DNA of 64,000 bases. Source: Entonaema liquescens. Taxonomy: Eukaryota; Ascomycota; Sordariomycetes; Xylariales; Xylariaceae. Location of the stretch: the NCBI GenBank assembly GCA_902805475.1, contig CADCSX010000011.1, positions 124,001-188,000 on the forward strand, written 5' to 3'. The translations under genes and the position numbers were made by a program. Below are positions 23,665-34,339 of the stretch, one piece after another. Numbering within the stretch: position 1 is the stretch's first letter; each line of letters opens with the position of its first letter. Under the pieces are notes generated by a model that saw only the letters and a program-made list of their open reading frames with translations, searched no databases and had not been told where the DNA came from.

Positions 23665-25299
23665 ATGGCTACTATCGAGCCGCGACTCATTCATCTGCTG
23701 AACGAATCAACTGCTACACCACGGCCTCACCATGCTGAGCTACCGCCCATCAAAGTTCTTCCTTTGCCCAAGGCGTCCGGCCGTTTACACCCCATCGAAC
23801 CCGATGCTGGCCAGAGATCCGAAGTACCGGATACAAACCTGGGTCAATTAGCCTCACAGTCTATGCCCTCCCTCCATTCGGTCGTAGACGAGGTTCCCGC
23901 CACAAACGTTGCCTTACGAACCGATGCTAGTCAACCATCGGATCGAGCATTACTAAGCCATATATCGTCCCAGGATCTGCGCATGATTCTGGATGACACA
24001 CCAGATAATACCGAAGATCTTGGAAAGAAGAGGCGGCCGGTAAAAGAAGACTTCGTGCAGCTGCCGCAACCGCTCAAGAAACAGAAAGCAGCTACTCAAC
24101 AGCATATGTTTCCTCCAATCATAGTTGGATTGCTCGAGCCACCATCCGACGCTTCTCTTTTCCCGCCTATATCTTCCGGCTCTTTTGATAATCGCCCGCA
24201 TTCCGAACCCCCGCAAGCTCTCAGTATTACAAAGCCACCCGAAACGTCAGAGCCGGTTGAAGAGAAAACAAATCCCAGCCCCCCACCAGAACCCGAACGA
24301 ACACCAACGGGGAAAGTTAAGCGGCGGGCTGCTAAGCCGCGACGAAAATGGTCGGAAGAGGAGACCAATCATTTGTTACTTGGTGTAAGCAAGCATGGTG
24401 TTGGAAGATGGACAGATATCCTAGAAGATCCAGATTACAGGTTCAACGACCGGACTGCGGGTGATCTAAAAGACAGATTTCGGACTTGCTGCCCCGAAGA
24501 GCTCCGAGCAAGTCCGTCAGCTAGGGGCGATATATCTCGAGAAAAGCAGCCCAGCACAAAGACTAAGGGAAAGCCGACGAAGGGTCTCATGTCCGAAAAT
24601 ATTCTGAACGAAACGGAAGAAGAGGCCGAAGCCGAGCAGACCCAATCTGCCCAGAACGATTCTGACCCCGCACCTCCGAGGCAACGAAAAAGTAGGGCCC
24701 ATCGTAAGAAAATGGAAGATTTAGTGGAATTAGGCATCAAAGGACCATTCAAAAAGTCGCATCGAAGAGAGCGGCGTCCGTTTTCCGAGCAGGACGATAG
24801 AGAAATATTAGAGGGCTTTGAGTTATATGGCCCGCAATGGACCAAGATCCAGAGAGATCCTAGATTCAACCTGTCCAGTAGACAACCGACCGACCTACGA
24901 GATCGGCTACGAAATAAGTATCCCGAGAAGTTTGCAGGTACAGAAAAGACGGCCATGCAAGTTAGAGAGCCTGGACAGCCAGGACGAGGTAACAATTTGT
25001 TAGAGCCTTCTGTTAATATGGCAATCGAAAATTCACTTCATGTGTCTAAGTCGGCTTTGCTCGAACCCCAGCTTAACCGGACCAACTCGAAGGAAGACAT
25101 GCCAAAGTGGCCGCTTCCTTCCAGCCTCATGGACACAGGAGATTCTTCCCAACAACCGCACCAGAACCCCTACTGGAATGAAAACGCCGGGCCCGGATTC
25201 GGGTCCGGTAGTATAGGTGAAATGGACATATCACGTCTTCTGCTCGATGATACTCAGGTTACAAGTGAGCCGCCCTCGGAGAGACGTGGTCCAGGATGA
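23665..25299 (+). CDS. Double-Myb telobox protein (Tay1/Teb1-like)
   Basis: Sequence-specific DNA-binding protein, 544 residues, no intron. Two Myb/SANT domains: the first at about 226-280 (RRKWSEEETNHLLLGVSKHG ... RFNDRTAGDLKDRFRTC), the second at about 369-425 (RRPFSEQDDREILEGFELYG ... RQPTDLRDRLRNKYP). Both end in variants of the telobox VDLKDKWRN, here GDLKDRFRT and TDLRDRLRN, the helix-3 motif of double-stranded telomeric-repeat binders (TRF, Taz1, Tbf1, Tay1, Teb1). Two tandem telobox Mybs in one chain match Yarrowia Tay1 and fission yeast Teb1. The N-terminal 220 residues and the linker are disordered, Pro/Ser/Glu-rich and basic. Teb1 regulates histone genes and Tay1 binds telomeres, so either role, or both, is possible here. 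A CT-rich leader precedes it. Confidence 0.82.
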   Translation: MATIEPRLIHLLNESTATPRPHHAELPPIKVLPLPKASGRLHPIEPDAGQRSEVPDTNLGQLASQSMPSLHSVVDEVPATNVALRTDASQPSDRALLSHISSQDLRMILDDTPDNTEDLGKKRRPVKEDFVQLPQPLKKQKAATQQHMFPPIIVGLLEPPSDASLFPPISSGSFDNRPHSEPPQALSITKPPETSEPVEEKTNPSPPPEPERTPTGKVKRRAAKPRRKWSEEETNHLLLGVSKHGVGRWTDILEDPDYRFNDRTAGDLKDRFRTCCPEELRASPSARGDISREKQPSTKTKGKPTKGLMSENILNETEEEAEAEQTQSAQNDSDPAPPRQRKSRAHRKKMEDLVELGIKGPFKKSHRRERRPFSEQDDREILEGFELYGPQWTKIQRDPRFNLSSRQPTDLRDRLRNKYPEKFAGTEKTAMQVREPGQPGRGNNLLEPSVNMAIENSLHVSKSALLEPQLNRTNSKEDMPKWPLPSSLMDTGDSSQQPHQNPYWNENAGPGFGSGSIGEMDISRLLLDDTQVTSEPPSERRGPG

Positions 25300-26292
25300 A
25301 ACCCGCGAGTTATGTCGAAGGAGACATCAGAAGATAAACTAGTAAAATCCTTTGAGGGGATAATCAAGAGATTTATGAAAATTGGCATGTACGGCTGAGA
25401 CTAATACTCTACCTAGAGGTAGAAAGATAGACTGCAAGGTTAGCCCAAGGTGTGCAAGATGGGTTTTTTGAGTCGATATTGTCAGAAGCTTTGCCAGGAG
25501 TTCGGTCCGAAGTGGCGTCGGAATCACGCAGGAAGGTCTACCTGATTTTATGCTGTATTAAGCATAAAGGTCCTGTCGTTACAGAACATTGCAATATGTA
25601 TAGGTACAGATGTATCACTGACTGACTGAGGTTCGGATGGGACGAATACAATACATGTTGTGGGATAAAGAATAGGAGAACATGGGTTCATGGTATAATG
25701 ACTGGGGATTTTACAGTCACAGCAGAGTAGCTTCAAATTTATTATCAAATGTGTGACGATCGATTTTATATTGCCAGCGGGACCGCAAGGTTCATGGGCT
25801 TCGAGTTGTTTGGCTGAACCTAGATATGTATGAAGTTCTCATATGTAAGAATTAAATCGCAATAATAAATATAGTAAGATATGAGAAGGAATATACTCCA
25901 CGAGATCTTAACCTCGCTCTCCAACAATTGTAATTGCCGGCATCTAGTTTTAGTTTAAGCCATACAGGTTATGAAATGCTGCGATACTGAAAATGCACAG
26001 TAAAGGCTTCGAACCAAGAGGGTCCACGGGCAATCGATAATGGCAGTACGTACCTAAATGGATTTTGTGGGCCAAGATGTCTAGATTTCCATGCAGCTAT
26101 GTACCTGAGCACGGACCATCTATAGCATTTATGCCCCACTGCGCACTAGGGCACAAACCTGCCTTTTCTCGCTTCCAGCAAAATTTCGAACTAGGCACAT
26201 CTAATTCAACTTTTCTCAAGTCGCAATTGACAACCCTCCACACGAATCTGCCACTTCACGATAACTCCAATACCCATCGTTGAACCGTCAAA
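25300..26292. other. Intergenic, upstream of rps4
   Basis: This region lies between the Myb gene and rps4, both on the + strand, and holds the rps4 promoter. No further gene, RNA or repeat was recognised. A 72-codon open frame at 26065-26283 has no coding character. Confidence 0.5.
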
Positions 26293-27393
26293 ATGGCTCG
26301 TGGACCGTAAGTAAACTCCCTTTATATTCAGCGCCTACTTGAATCGCATTTGGAGAAACGATTTGTTTGACTCGGATATCATTACGATGCTTCAAACGCG
26401 AATCTTCACGTCGAAATTTCTACAACTAAGATTTTTACGCAACATGTAACTAATCATACTTCAATCTACAGCAAGAAGCACCAGAAGCGCCTGAGCGCCC
26501 CCTCCCACTGGCTTCTCGACAAGCTATCGGGTGTCTATGCTCCCAAGCCGTCGGCCGGTCCTCACAAGCAGCGCGACTGCATGCCCCTCATCATCTTCAT
26601 CCGCAACCGTCTCAAGTATGCCTTGAACTACCGCGAGACCAAGGCCATCCTCATGCAGCGTCTGGTCAAGGTTGACGGCAAGGTCCGCACCGACACCACC
26701 TACCCTGCTGGCTTCATGGACGTCATCACCCTAGAGAAGACCGGCGAGAACTTCCGACTTATCTACGACACCAAGGGCCGATACACCATCCACCGAATCC
26801 AGGCCGAGGAGGCCGAGTACAAGCTCGGCAAGGTCAAGCGAGTGCAACTTGGCAAGGGCGGAATCCCATTCTTGGTCACGCACGATGCGAGAACGTGAGT
26901 TCTGTCAGACATCATTCAGCCGTTGGATCAAGCTTTGGTTGAACCACCTTTTCCATCTTGTGATAAGATCGAGCTTCGAACTAATGGCTGGTATGTCCCC
27001 TTTCCTCCGCGCATGCTAACGTGTTTTTTTTTAATCTATAGCATCCGCTACCCTGACCCTACAATCAAGGTCAACGACACAGTCAAGATCAACATTGCCA
27101 CTGGCAAGATTGACGACTTCATCAAGTTCGATACCGGTGCTATCGCCATGGCTACTGGTGGTCGTAACATGGGTCGTGTCGGTGTCATCACCCACCGTGA
27201 GCGCCACGATGGAGGTTTCAACATTGTCCACATCAAGGACGCCATTGACAACACCTTCGCCACCCGTGAGAGCAACGTCTTCGTTATCGGCTCTGAGAAG
27301 CCCTGGATCTCTCTGCCCAAGGGTAAGGGTGTCAAGCTCACCATTGCAGAGGAGCGTGACCGCCGCCGAGCCCACGCTCTAGCTGGCCACTAA
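26293..27393 (+). CDS. rps4: 40S ribosomal protein eS4
   Basis: Cytosolic small-subunit ribosomal protein. Exons are 26293-26306 (MARGP only), 26472-26894 and 27042-27393, 262 residues, one more than yeast Rps4. Family blocks in order: KKHQKRLSAPSHWLLDKLSG, the central S4-like and eS4 region (LVKVDGKVRTDTTYPAGFMD, YTIHRIQAEEAEYKLGKVK), IRYPDPTIKVNDTVK after the second intron, and the C-terminal KOW segment GGRNMGRVGVITHRERHDGG ending RRRAHALAGH. Codon use is strongly C-ending, as expected for a highly expressed gene. Intron 1 is 26307-26471. Intron 2 is 26895-27041 and contains a second complete-looking intron (donor GTATGT at 26991, branch GCTAAC). Confidence 0.96.
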
Positions 27394-29966
27394 GGGTCTT
27401 TTTTCGGTAAAACAACAAAACGGGATCTGGCAGAGGGTTGACTTTTTTCACAACGCATGGGAACTGGAGTCTGTGGCATATCCGATTCAATCTTACCAAA
27501 AGAGTAAGATTCGTGGTTTACCTAGGTCAATGATAATGAGAATTAATTGACCCCTGATCCCGCCTTTACGTTAGGCAGTTATATGTCTGATCTTCTAAAT
27601 TATGCATTCCAGTATTCTAATACGTTGCTTCCTGTTGAATATGCGGTGCTCCTTAAAGAGGTAGTCTTGCCTATGTACCTATTCTCAACGTTCCCCCTAT
27701 CGAGCAACACCCAAACAGGGGTAAACAATTAGAAGGCTTCGTATATTTGCCACACTCTAATATTCCTACTCAAGCCCGTTTCCTAGTGTCAGCCAGTGAT
27801 AGCAAAACAAGTCAGTCTTGCAATGGCTTGCATGTCTAATTCCTTGCATGCTTGTGCTTGATGCGCGATATGTTTAACGGGATCTCACATCTGTCCACCT
27901 CTATCCCATCCTTTTCCGAAGCCATCATCCATGCTCTAATTCACCGCTTGTTTTCAAAAACTATTTCCCCTTCCGCAGATTGTATTATACAGTGTCCAGG
28001 CTACTAGCGTTCTCCATTGGATCCAGGGGGGTAGATCGACCTGTAAAGATCCAATCTGCGAAGGCGTTGGTTTTGATCCGTTGCCTGCCGTGCTCGAATA
28101 GTGTATTCAAAACTTTTTGGCCGCCTTATGTATGCGAACGGAAGAGGATAGTATAGTTAGTTGCATAATAAGACTTATGTTGGGCGTGCTTGAAGAGGTA
28201 GAAGGTACTTGCAAAAGCCCCTGGAGGATATTACCAGCTAGAGCACCGCGAGGAGATACTCCTAATCATGCGAGTCGGTTCAAAGGATTATAGCCCGTGT
28301 AGATCGTGAGGCCTATTAATTTCGTTCTTCAACTTGACTCAGATACTCTCCTGTCGTGAAACCACTTAAGACGCCTGCAGGACTTACTCTCTAGGAAATT
28401 CTCATACGTATTCTTCAAGAAGTCCAAGTGCGCTGACCTACCGACTTTAAGCACGAATATGCGTACAGGACTAGTAACGTAGAAATAAATAACTTCTAGC
28501 AAACTTTCCCTGGGCCGATTATCTACTTGAGCGGTGCCACTTTACGGTAATGAAGTGTCAGTAAGAATAGTAGCTAAGTAGAGTCCTATACGTTTCGCGA
28601 TTTGGTCCCTTTAGTAAAGAAATTCGGCAACTTCATGCAATAGACTAATACCATGGCCACCTACCTAACTTTAAAGCCTTCTAGGTGTATGTTTTACGAA
28701 TCCTTTATCTCCTATATTAAAATATTTCTGCCATAATTTTCCAAAAGGTTATCCGTCTCCTTATCCAGTAGCCCATCCGCCCTTTATATTCCTACCTAGC
28801 TTCTACTAACATCAACTGTCACTTCCCCCGTTTTCGGTAACCTCAAAGCATGAGGAACCCCTTGAAATTTGAGAGAGTAAATGTTAGTATAAGTGTGTAG
28901 ATGCCTGTATTTAGTCAGGAATGAACCCAAGAATAGCTGAAATATGCTCATATATCCACCTCGTTAACTGGCTGCGAGGCGGACTGGGGTATTCTATGCG
29001 TGTATATTTAACCATTCAAGGACGAACCTGGGAAGCAAGTCTCAGGTGAATAGAACGTCTGCTTTAGGGACCTTTGCTAGCGCATAGGCGTAGTAGAGTT
29101 TCGGGCAATAGAATTGGACCCCGAAGCAACGTACGTAATGCCATCGAAGGTTGTACTAGTACAAGTAGAAGGCCTGCGTCACCTGAGACTTGGTAGGATC
29201 TGGTTTCACGACTTTTTAAGCAGCGGTGACACGAAGCCGGTATTGTAGAACCTTCTATAGCGTATTATTGTAGCATGCCTAAACGTGGGACAAGACATGG
29301 GCCGGTCGGTCGTCTCGTAGTTGTCGGGAAAAGGCACTGAAGCCATCGCTGAAACATATTAAATCCGCTACTAAGATGTAATAGTTCTAGCGCAAAGCGG
29401 TTAGTAGTGGTTATACATGAAGCTCTGCTTATTTGGTGGATTATTGGTTCAGCTTTGATATATGCTTTTAGACATGGCTGAAATGTGGCTTGGATGAGCG
29501 ACTTCATTGCATTGAGTAATACAATGTGATGAAAATGGTTCTCGCATAATAGGTGGTATAAATCTATCGACTGGGTATCGTGACCTCCTATAAGTAGGCG
29601 CAGATATGCAGAAACTTAGGAGACTCGTAGAAGCAAAATCCCTGCAGTTACCAAGCTGCCTTGAAGAGCTCGACTTGCGGATACTTCAGGCCGGATCTAC
29701 AAGGACTTTTCGGACCTGGTTTTGTTATTTTAGCCCCTCCTGGATGAAGATGACTTGAAATGCCTAGGTGGTCATCTAACTCCTCATATGGCCTTTTGTC
29801 TAGTACGACGAGTTTGTCTATAAGCATGGAAGTAAGCTCAGCATTTGTGGTAAAGTGTGGGATAATGTTTTTTGTGATATGTTTCTTACTTAGCCAGGGA
29901 TTTGTTAATATCGCAACTTAGACGGACCCTCTCATACGGTATTTCCAGGTCTCAAGCTCCAACCTA
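27394..29966. other. Long gene-poor intergenic region
   Basis: This 2.6 kb stretch between convergent genes has no supported coding region. The palindrome core ACCTAGGT is at 27520-27527. Short open frames (61 codons at 27547, 80 codons minus at 29265-29507) have no recognisable homology or coding bias. I see no repeat or RNA gene. Confidence 0.5.
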
Positions 29967-31272
29967 TCACTTTCTTACGCAGAGATCAGTGCGTATTATC
30001 CACTTTTCTCCAGCCGTTACTTGTCGGCCTTCGTGCTGAGAATGGAGTTAGCATGATTGAATAAAAGAAGATGACTGGTTGACGTGCCAGCAAACAATCT
30101 TCTCCGTGCTTGTGGAGTAAAAGCAGCCCCGTTTCAGGGGCGATAGCGATTTCTTCCTTTGGCGATTTGCGATCTCGCGGATAGAAAACAGTTTCTCCTC
30201 CGGTACAGCCTTCGGCCGCCGAAGTTAAGTATAGCAACAATGTCCAGGTTGTTTTAGTACTAATGGTACCAGGTGGTTCACCAGAGTATTGCAGAGACAC
30301 TAGATTTGAATCGTCATCTGTGGCGGTAGATTAGTGAACAAAGTTCTCACATGCTGTAAAATGGCAATAGCTGTGGAGGGTTATAGGAGTTAATCGTTCC
30401 GCTCTAGTGACGACATTAAACCCCTATTCATAAGAATGCAAGGCCCTCCCTCCCCCCTTTTTTTTTTTTTTTTTTTGGTTGTGACTCTGACACTACTACT
30501 GGATCATACGGTAAACCCTAAGGGACGCGTTGAAATAGTGAGATTGAGGCTGAAGAGACGCCCAAGAATTCGACATGATTCCTTTTGAGAGAATGTACGA
30601 GAAATTGCTGCAGAAAGAAGGCCGCTCCTTGTACTCGATGGCTCTTCTACGCATAATCTGGTGTCACTTGACGAAGATGGCTGTACAGAACAGTCTAAGA
30701 CAAGATATTTGAGTACGTACAGTGACAATCAAAGTATTGTCCTTTAGAGTAACGATATATTCGAATGTTAGGATTCAGGCCTACAGCATCACCATCCCTA
30801 TGAATAATCATTAGTTTTATTCTTGCGCTGAGGAGTTGATGAGGGCATCTGATGCTTTTGAAGCGGTCACAATATAAGGTAACATGACACTAGGTACTGA
30901 CCATAGATGCTTGAAGGACTCGTCTAGCAAAGCATCTTTGAGTCCCGTTTCGAGCCATAGTTTCTCTGCGAAGCGAGAATCATCAATTTGGAACCTATCG
31001 TTGACTCTTAGGGCTTCGCCACGCTTTGGACGGCCGGGAGTGGTCGTTAAAGGCAAAGTCTTGAGAAAGCTAACATAGTCTCGGCAAAGGTTCTTCGGCC
31101 AGAAGTTTCGCAGTAAGATTATCTTGTCCTCCAATCCGGCAACAGGAGTTTCTAGGTCAAGTTGTACGACAGGTAGAGGCGGTTTAAACGGTGGCCAACT
31201 TGGTGATCGACCCGCAGGTGGCATAGAAGGATTTGAAGATTGATTCTTTTTGGATGTCTTATCCTTGCCCAT
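29967..31272 (-). CDS. Prolyl-4-hydroxylase-like 2-oxoglutarate/Fe(II) dioxygenase
   Basis: Probable non-heme iron dioxygenase of the P4Hc type; substrate unknown. Exons are 31272-30902, 30797-30721, 30317-30088 and 30035-29967, 248 residues. The N-terminus is basic and Pro-rich with no signal peptide. The double-stranded beta-helix holds GLNPNIRIYRYSKGQYFDCH and HYDD, giving the HxD iron motif H149/D151. TTWTLLLYLTSAAEGCTGGE and RKSPKEEIAIAPETG follow, then LLLHKHG. The distal His227 and Lys237 (H-x9-K, for 2-oxoglutarate) lie in HEGRQVTAGEKW in the last exon. Intron 1 is 30798-30901. Intron 2 is unusually long (30318-30720) and holds a C6T19 run. Intron 3 must start with GC to keep His227. 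Not secreted, so collagen-like substrates are unlikely; a cytosolic or nuclear role like yeast Tpa1 is a guess. Confidence 0.85.
30036..30087 (-). other. Candidate GC-AG intron in the dioxygenase gene
   Basis: This 52-base intron starts GCACGT, has a textbook CTAAC branch 13 bases before its CTCAG end, and joins in phase 0. The splice puts the iron-binding histidine and the partner lysine ten residues later in frame. The nearest GT donor (GTCAAC, 4 bases downstream) needs a different acceptor and loses that histidine. Confidence 0.75.
30452..30476. repeat. C6T19 homopolymer run inside an intron
   Basis: Six C (30452-30457) are followed by nineteen T (30458-30476) on the + strand. The run lies within the 403-base intron 2 of the dioxygenase gene, on the purine side of the transcript. 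It is likely length-polymorphic. Confidence 0.9.
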
Positions 31273-32377
31273 GGCGGTATCTTAACCTTGTAATAACTCG
31301 GAGGGATGTCTTGGGGATTAGTATGGGATTAAAATACCTTGACTAGCACCTATTGGTTAGATACTTGGTAGAGGTAAACCAAAGATGATGGTAATAAGGG
31401 AGATGCATTAATGATTTGTGTAAATGTACAATACCTAGGTACATTTGTAAGTAAAAGATAGGTACTTATACCTAACAGATATGACAGAAGTGGAGATCAA
31501 ATCCAATCGGCTGGGACTTTGGGTCAACTAATCGCGACTAAAAACTCACTCCAGCGCGGTTTTAAATCGGGCATGGGTCTCATCTGGGCCGAGCTAAACT
31601 AACCCACTTTATAGATCACCACATGTACAAGGTATATGTGGTACATATAGGTAGCTAGGTATGTATGTAGGCTAGGAGCTCACATGCTTTGGACTCCATG
31701 CGGGTAACGACCCTCCTGAAGAATCTGAATGCTGCTCCAATGTCCCTTTTACATAATTCTCATAATTCTTTTTCCATATAAGCCATCTGCATCAATACTG
31801 GCTGGAGCTTACTTCTAGACGTACATATGTGGTTTGCTTACACTTCGACGTAAAAGAAAAATAGTAACCTATTAGAAAAGGTATTTTCTAATAATCGGCA
31901 TACAATATTCTCTCACCGCTTCGTTACCAGCCATTCTTCTTCTTTAGAGGCCTAGTAGAAATACCAATCCGTCGTGTTGCAGAAACTAGTGACGATAATA
32001 TCAGTCTGAGGCTTACTTACACGAGAACTACAGATCCTAGTAACTCTGACGTTTGAAAGTCAATTAGTACGCCACAACGTTGTTCTCTCCTGATTTTGCG
32101 GTCATTGTCTTGCTTTTTCTCTTTAACCCACGAGCTGAACGCAAGACTAACGATGGCACGTAGACTATAGACTATGGAGTTCGCTGACGATTCTTCGGCT
32201 TACCGACCACCTGGTAGTGTCTCCACACAAACATAATTCATCCTGCCGCCGCTGCTGCTACTACTATGCATAAGAGCATCATAACTCCTCTATTGTAGAA
32301 CGACGTGTTCCTAGATGGTCTGATCTTACACGCGGACCACTTTCAGACGTTATAATATTGTTACTCCAGGCTGGAAG
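31273..32377. promoter_or_regulatory. Divergent intergenic region
   Basis: This region lies between the divergent dioxygenase gene and an unknown gene. It holds TACCTAGGTA at 31432-31441 and a cluster of related half-words (GTACATATAGGTAG, TAGGTATG) around 31620-31680. No gene was seen. Confidence 0.5.
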
Positions 32378-33004
32378 ATGAGTAGATTTGCGGTATACTG
32401 TGACTGGATTGCTACCGCTCGGAAGTGTTTGGACGGTGAGCCACCTCCACGCCATATAGCAAACTTCCGTGTTTGGGAAGGCGATATTAATTTCCCTCTT
32501 GTCGGAGTGGAACCTTCCGGCCGCGTTGCCGAATTTTATGGAGAGCGGCTCGCCGAGGTCGAGAGGTCCAGGCTACGAGACAGACGCAAGGAGCTCTACA
32601 GAATGTTCATGAACAGGGTGATCGCTGCCCACGTTGCCGTTGAGGATATAAGCGTATCGGTTGGGACAGTTTCGACACTTAGGAAAAGCTTGGCTCACTT
32701 GAACGTAGCGTTGGACCGGATGACGGACCTGATAGAATACGACGACGAGCATCCAATCCATTGGTCCGAAGTGTTCCCGACAGAAGATGTCCAGAGTCAA
32801 TTATCACCGAGTGAGCTCTGGCTCCACTTCAAGTTGGAAAGCATTCGGCCTTGTCTCGTTTTTCTAGTGCGGCTCTTGGGGCGAGTACTTCCAAAGTACT
32901 TGGACACATGGTGCGAATGCCAACAGAGCTTGACGAGTAAAGAATGGATAGTTCAGTTTATCCTCGATTCTCCGAGAGCTCCGAGAGAGTCAATATCGGC
33001 TTGA
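32378..33004 (+). CDS. Hypothetical protein, 208 residues
   Basis: I do not recognise the family. The frame is a single ATG-started exon with balanced codon use and no low-complexity padding, and it looks real. The chain starts MSRFAVYCDWIATARKC, has an Arg/Glu-rich probable helix (RLAEVERSRLRDRRKEL, about 66-82), a middle HLNVALDRMTDLIEYDDEH and a hydrophobic helix IRPCLVFLVRLLGRVLP near the end that may be buried rather than membrane-spanning. No signal peptide or known catalytic motif. Given the one-base breaks in other genes of this window, the true C-terminus could extend beyond this stop. Confidence 0.55.
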   Translation: MSRFAVYCDWIATARKCLDGEPPPRHIANFRVWEGDINFPLVGVEPSGRVAEFYGERLAEVERSRLRDRRKELYRMFMNRVIAAHVAVEDISVSVGTVSTLRKSLAHLNVALDRMTDLIEYDDEHPIHWSEVFPTEDVQSQLSPSELWLHFKLESIRPCLVFLVRLLGRVLPKYLDTWCECQQSLTSKEWIVQFILDSPRAPRESISA

Positions 33005-33760
33005 CTACTAAGAATTGACCTGTCATCTTGATAAGCTAGTACCAGATTCCATAGATGGTGAATGAAATCATGGGGCTCGGCTCTAGTGAGACGTCCGAGA
33101 ATATTAAATATTATATTGCTAGATACGGTTAGTTCTCTTCACGTATATTGACAGCGGTCAGTACTATACTAATAAGTGTTAGAAAAAAAAAAGGATACCT
33201 GATTAGACGTTAGGGGTGGAGAAGGTGAACACTTACTTATGCGAGTGGTATAGGAATGTATCTATTAATAGATTAAACATATGGACATACTAATAAATAC
33301 TAATAAGAATATTAATCTTCTTACAAGGTTTGACTCTGATGGATAGGTAGGTACTCATCATGCTGAGGGGGATTGATTTAGGATATTTTATTTTTATTTA
33401 GGGACCTGCGCGAAGTTAAGTTTCTGTAAAGGTGCACACTATATCCAATTAATAAGGTTTATGCTTTTACCGGGTATAAACTCCACTTACCCCAGATTCC
33501 ACTTGGAGTCCCCCTTTGCAAACTCTAGATTAGCGCTTTACAACCCGCGACAACACGACAGCTAAGTCCCAAAATCCCTTCATTCCCCTCCAAGTTCTGT
33601 TTTTACAAGGTTTATTGGAACCCTTGAAAGAACTCTGGCGGCCATTCTTTCATGTAGTTGAACTGGTACTTTTGGTTTGTATCGTTCTTGCGTGTTGCTT
33701 AAGCTTTTCACTCTTTCTGCCGCATAATTGAGCACCTACCTAAAAACCAAAACCAAACCA
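33005..33760. other. Intergenic, upstream of aim11
   Basis: This AT-leaning stretch has an A-rich run near 33182-33192 and CT-rich sequence before the start of the next gene. Nothing else was recognised. Confidence 0.5.
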
Positions 33761-34339
33761 ATGTGGTCATTCGGAACTACCATGACAATGGCGAAAGATA
33801 GTGATCCTTCGCCAGCCTCTACTACCCAAGTTCAACAGCCGCAATCTCTTCAACCCCTTCAGCCTTCGCAACCTTCCCAAACTTTCCAAAACACGATACC
33901 CTCGCCCCGACCTCGACCACCGATACTATCACAACGCTCGTTAAAGCAACTAAGCATATTCTTCGCCGGCGCCGGTTTTCTTACTCTCTCTACCATGATT
34001 ACAAGGCGGGCGGTGACTAGGAAATACTTGGCGACACTTCCCAGGTTTTTTTCACAGAGCAATCAACAAGTCACCAAGGTGCAATCCGATAGCTCGTTAA
34101 TCGCTCTCGAGGCTCTGAATCTGGCGACGCTCAACGTCATGGGATTCGGCATTATGATGACTGGTGGCCTATCTTGGGCTTTTGATATCTCGAGTGTCGA
34201 CGATTTGAAGACGATGGCAAGGGGACATCTTGGTCCCTCAGGCGGCCAAACAGATGAAGAGGCTGAACGGGAAATCGAAGAATGGGTAGCGAAGGTATTA
34301 GGGAGGAAAGAACCAAAAGAACAAGATAACAAACAATAA
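33761..34339 (+). CDS. aim11: AIM11-like mitochondrial membrane protein
   Basis: Homologue of yeast Altered Inheritance of Mitochondria 11; biochemical role unknown. Single exon, 192 residues from the ATG at 33761. The open frame extends 33 bases upstream only through a TTG, which I do not accept as a start. After a Pro/Ser/Gln-rich N-terminus comes the family core: RSLKQLSIFFAGAGFLTLST (first membrane segment), MITRRAVTRKYLATLPRFF, then SLIALEALNLATLNVMGFGI and MMTGGLSWAFDISSVDDLK (second segment). The tail is charged and ends KVLGRKEPKEQDNKQ. Two membrane spans, as in the family. Confidence 0.9.
   Translation: MWSFGTTMTMAKDSDPSPASTTQVQQPQSLQPLQPSQPSQTFQNTIPSPRPRPPILSQRSLKQLSIFFAGAGFLTLSTMITRRAVTRKYLATLPRFFSQSNQQVTKVQSDSSLIALEALNLATLNVMGFGIMMTGGLSWAFDISSVDDLKTMARGHLGPSGGQTDEEAEREIEEWVAKVLGRKEPKEQDNKQ

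Noticed and set aside
33728..33760. Extended N-terminus of AIM11
   Set aside because: The extension begins with TTG, not ATG; the ATG at 33761 fits the family start.
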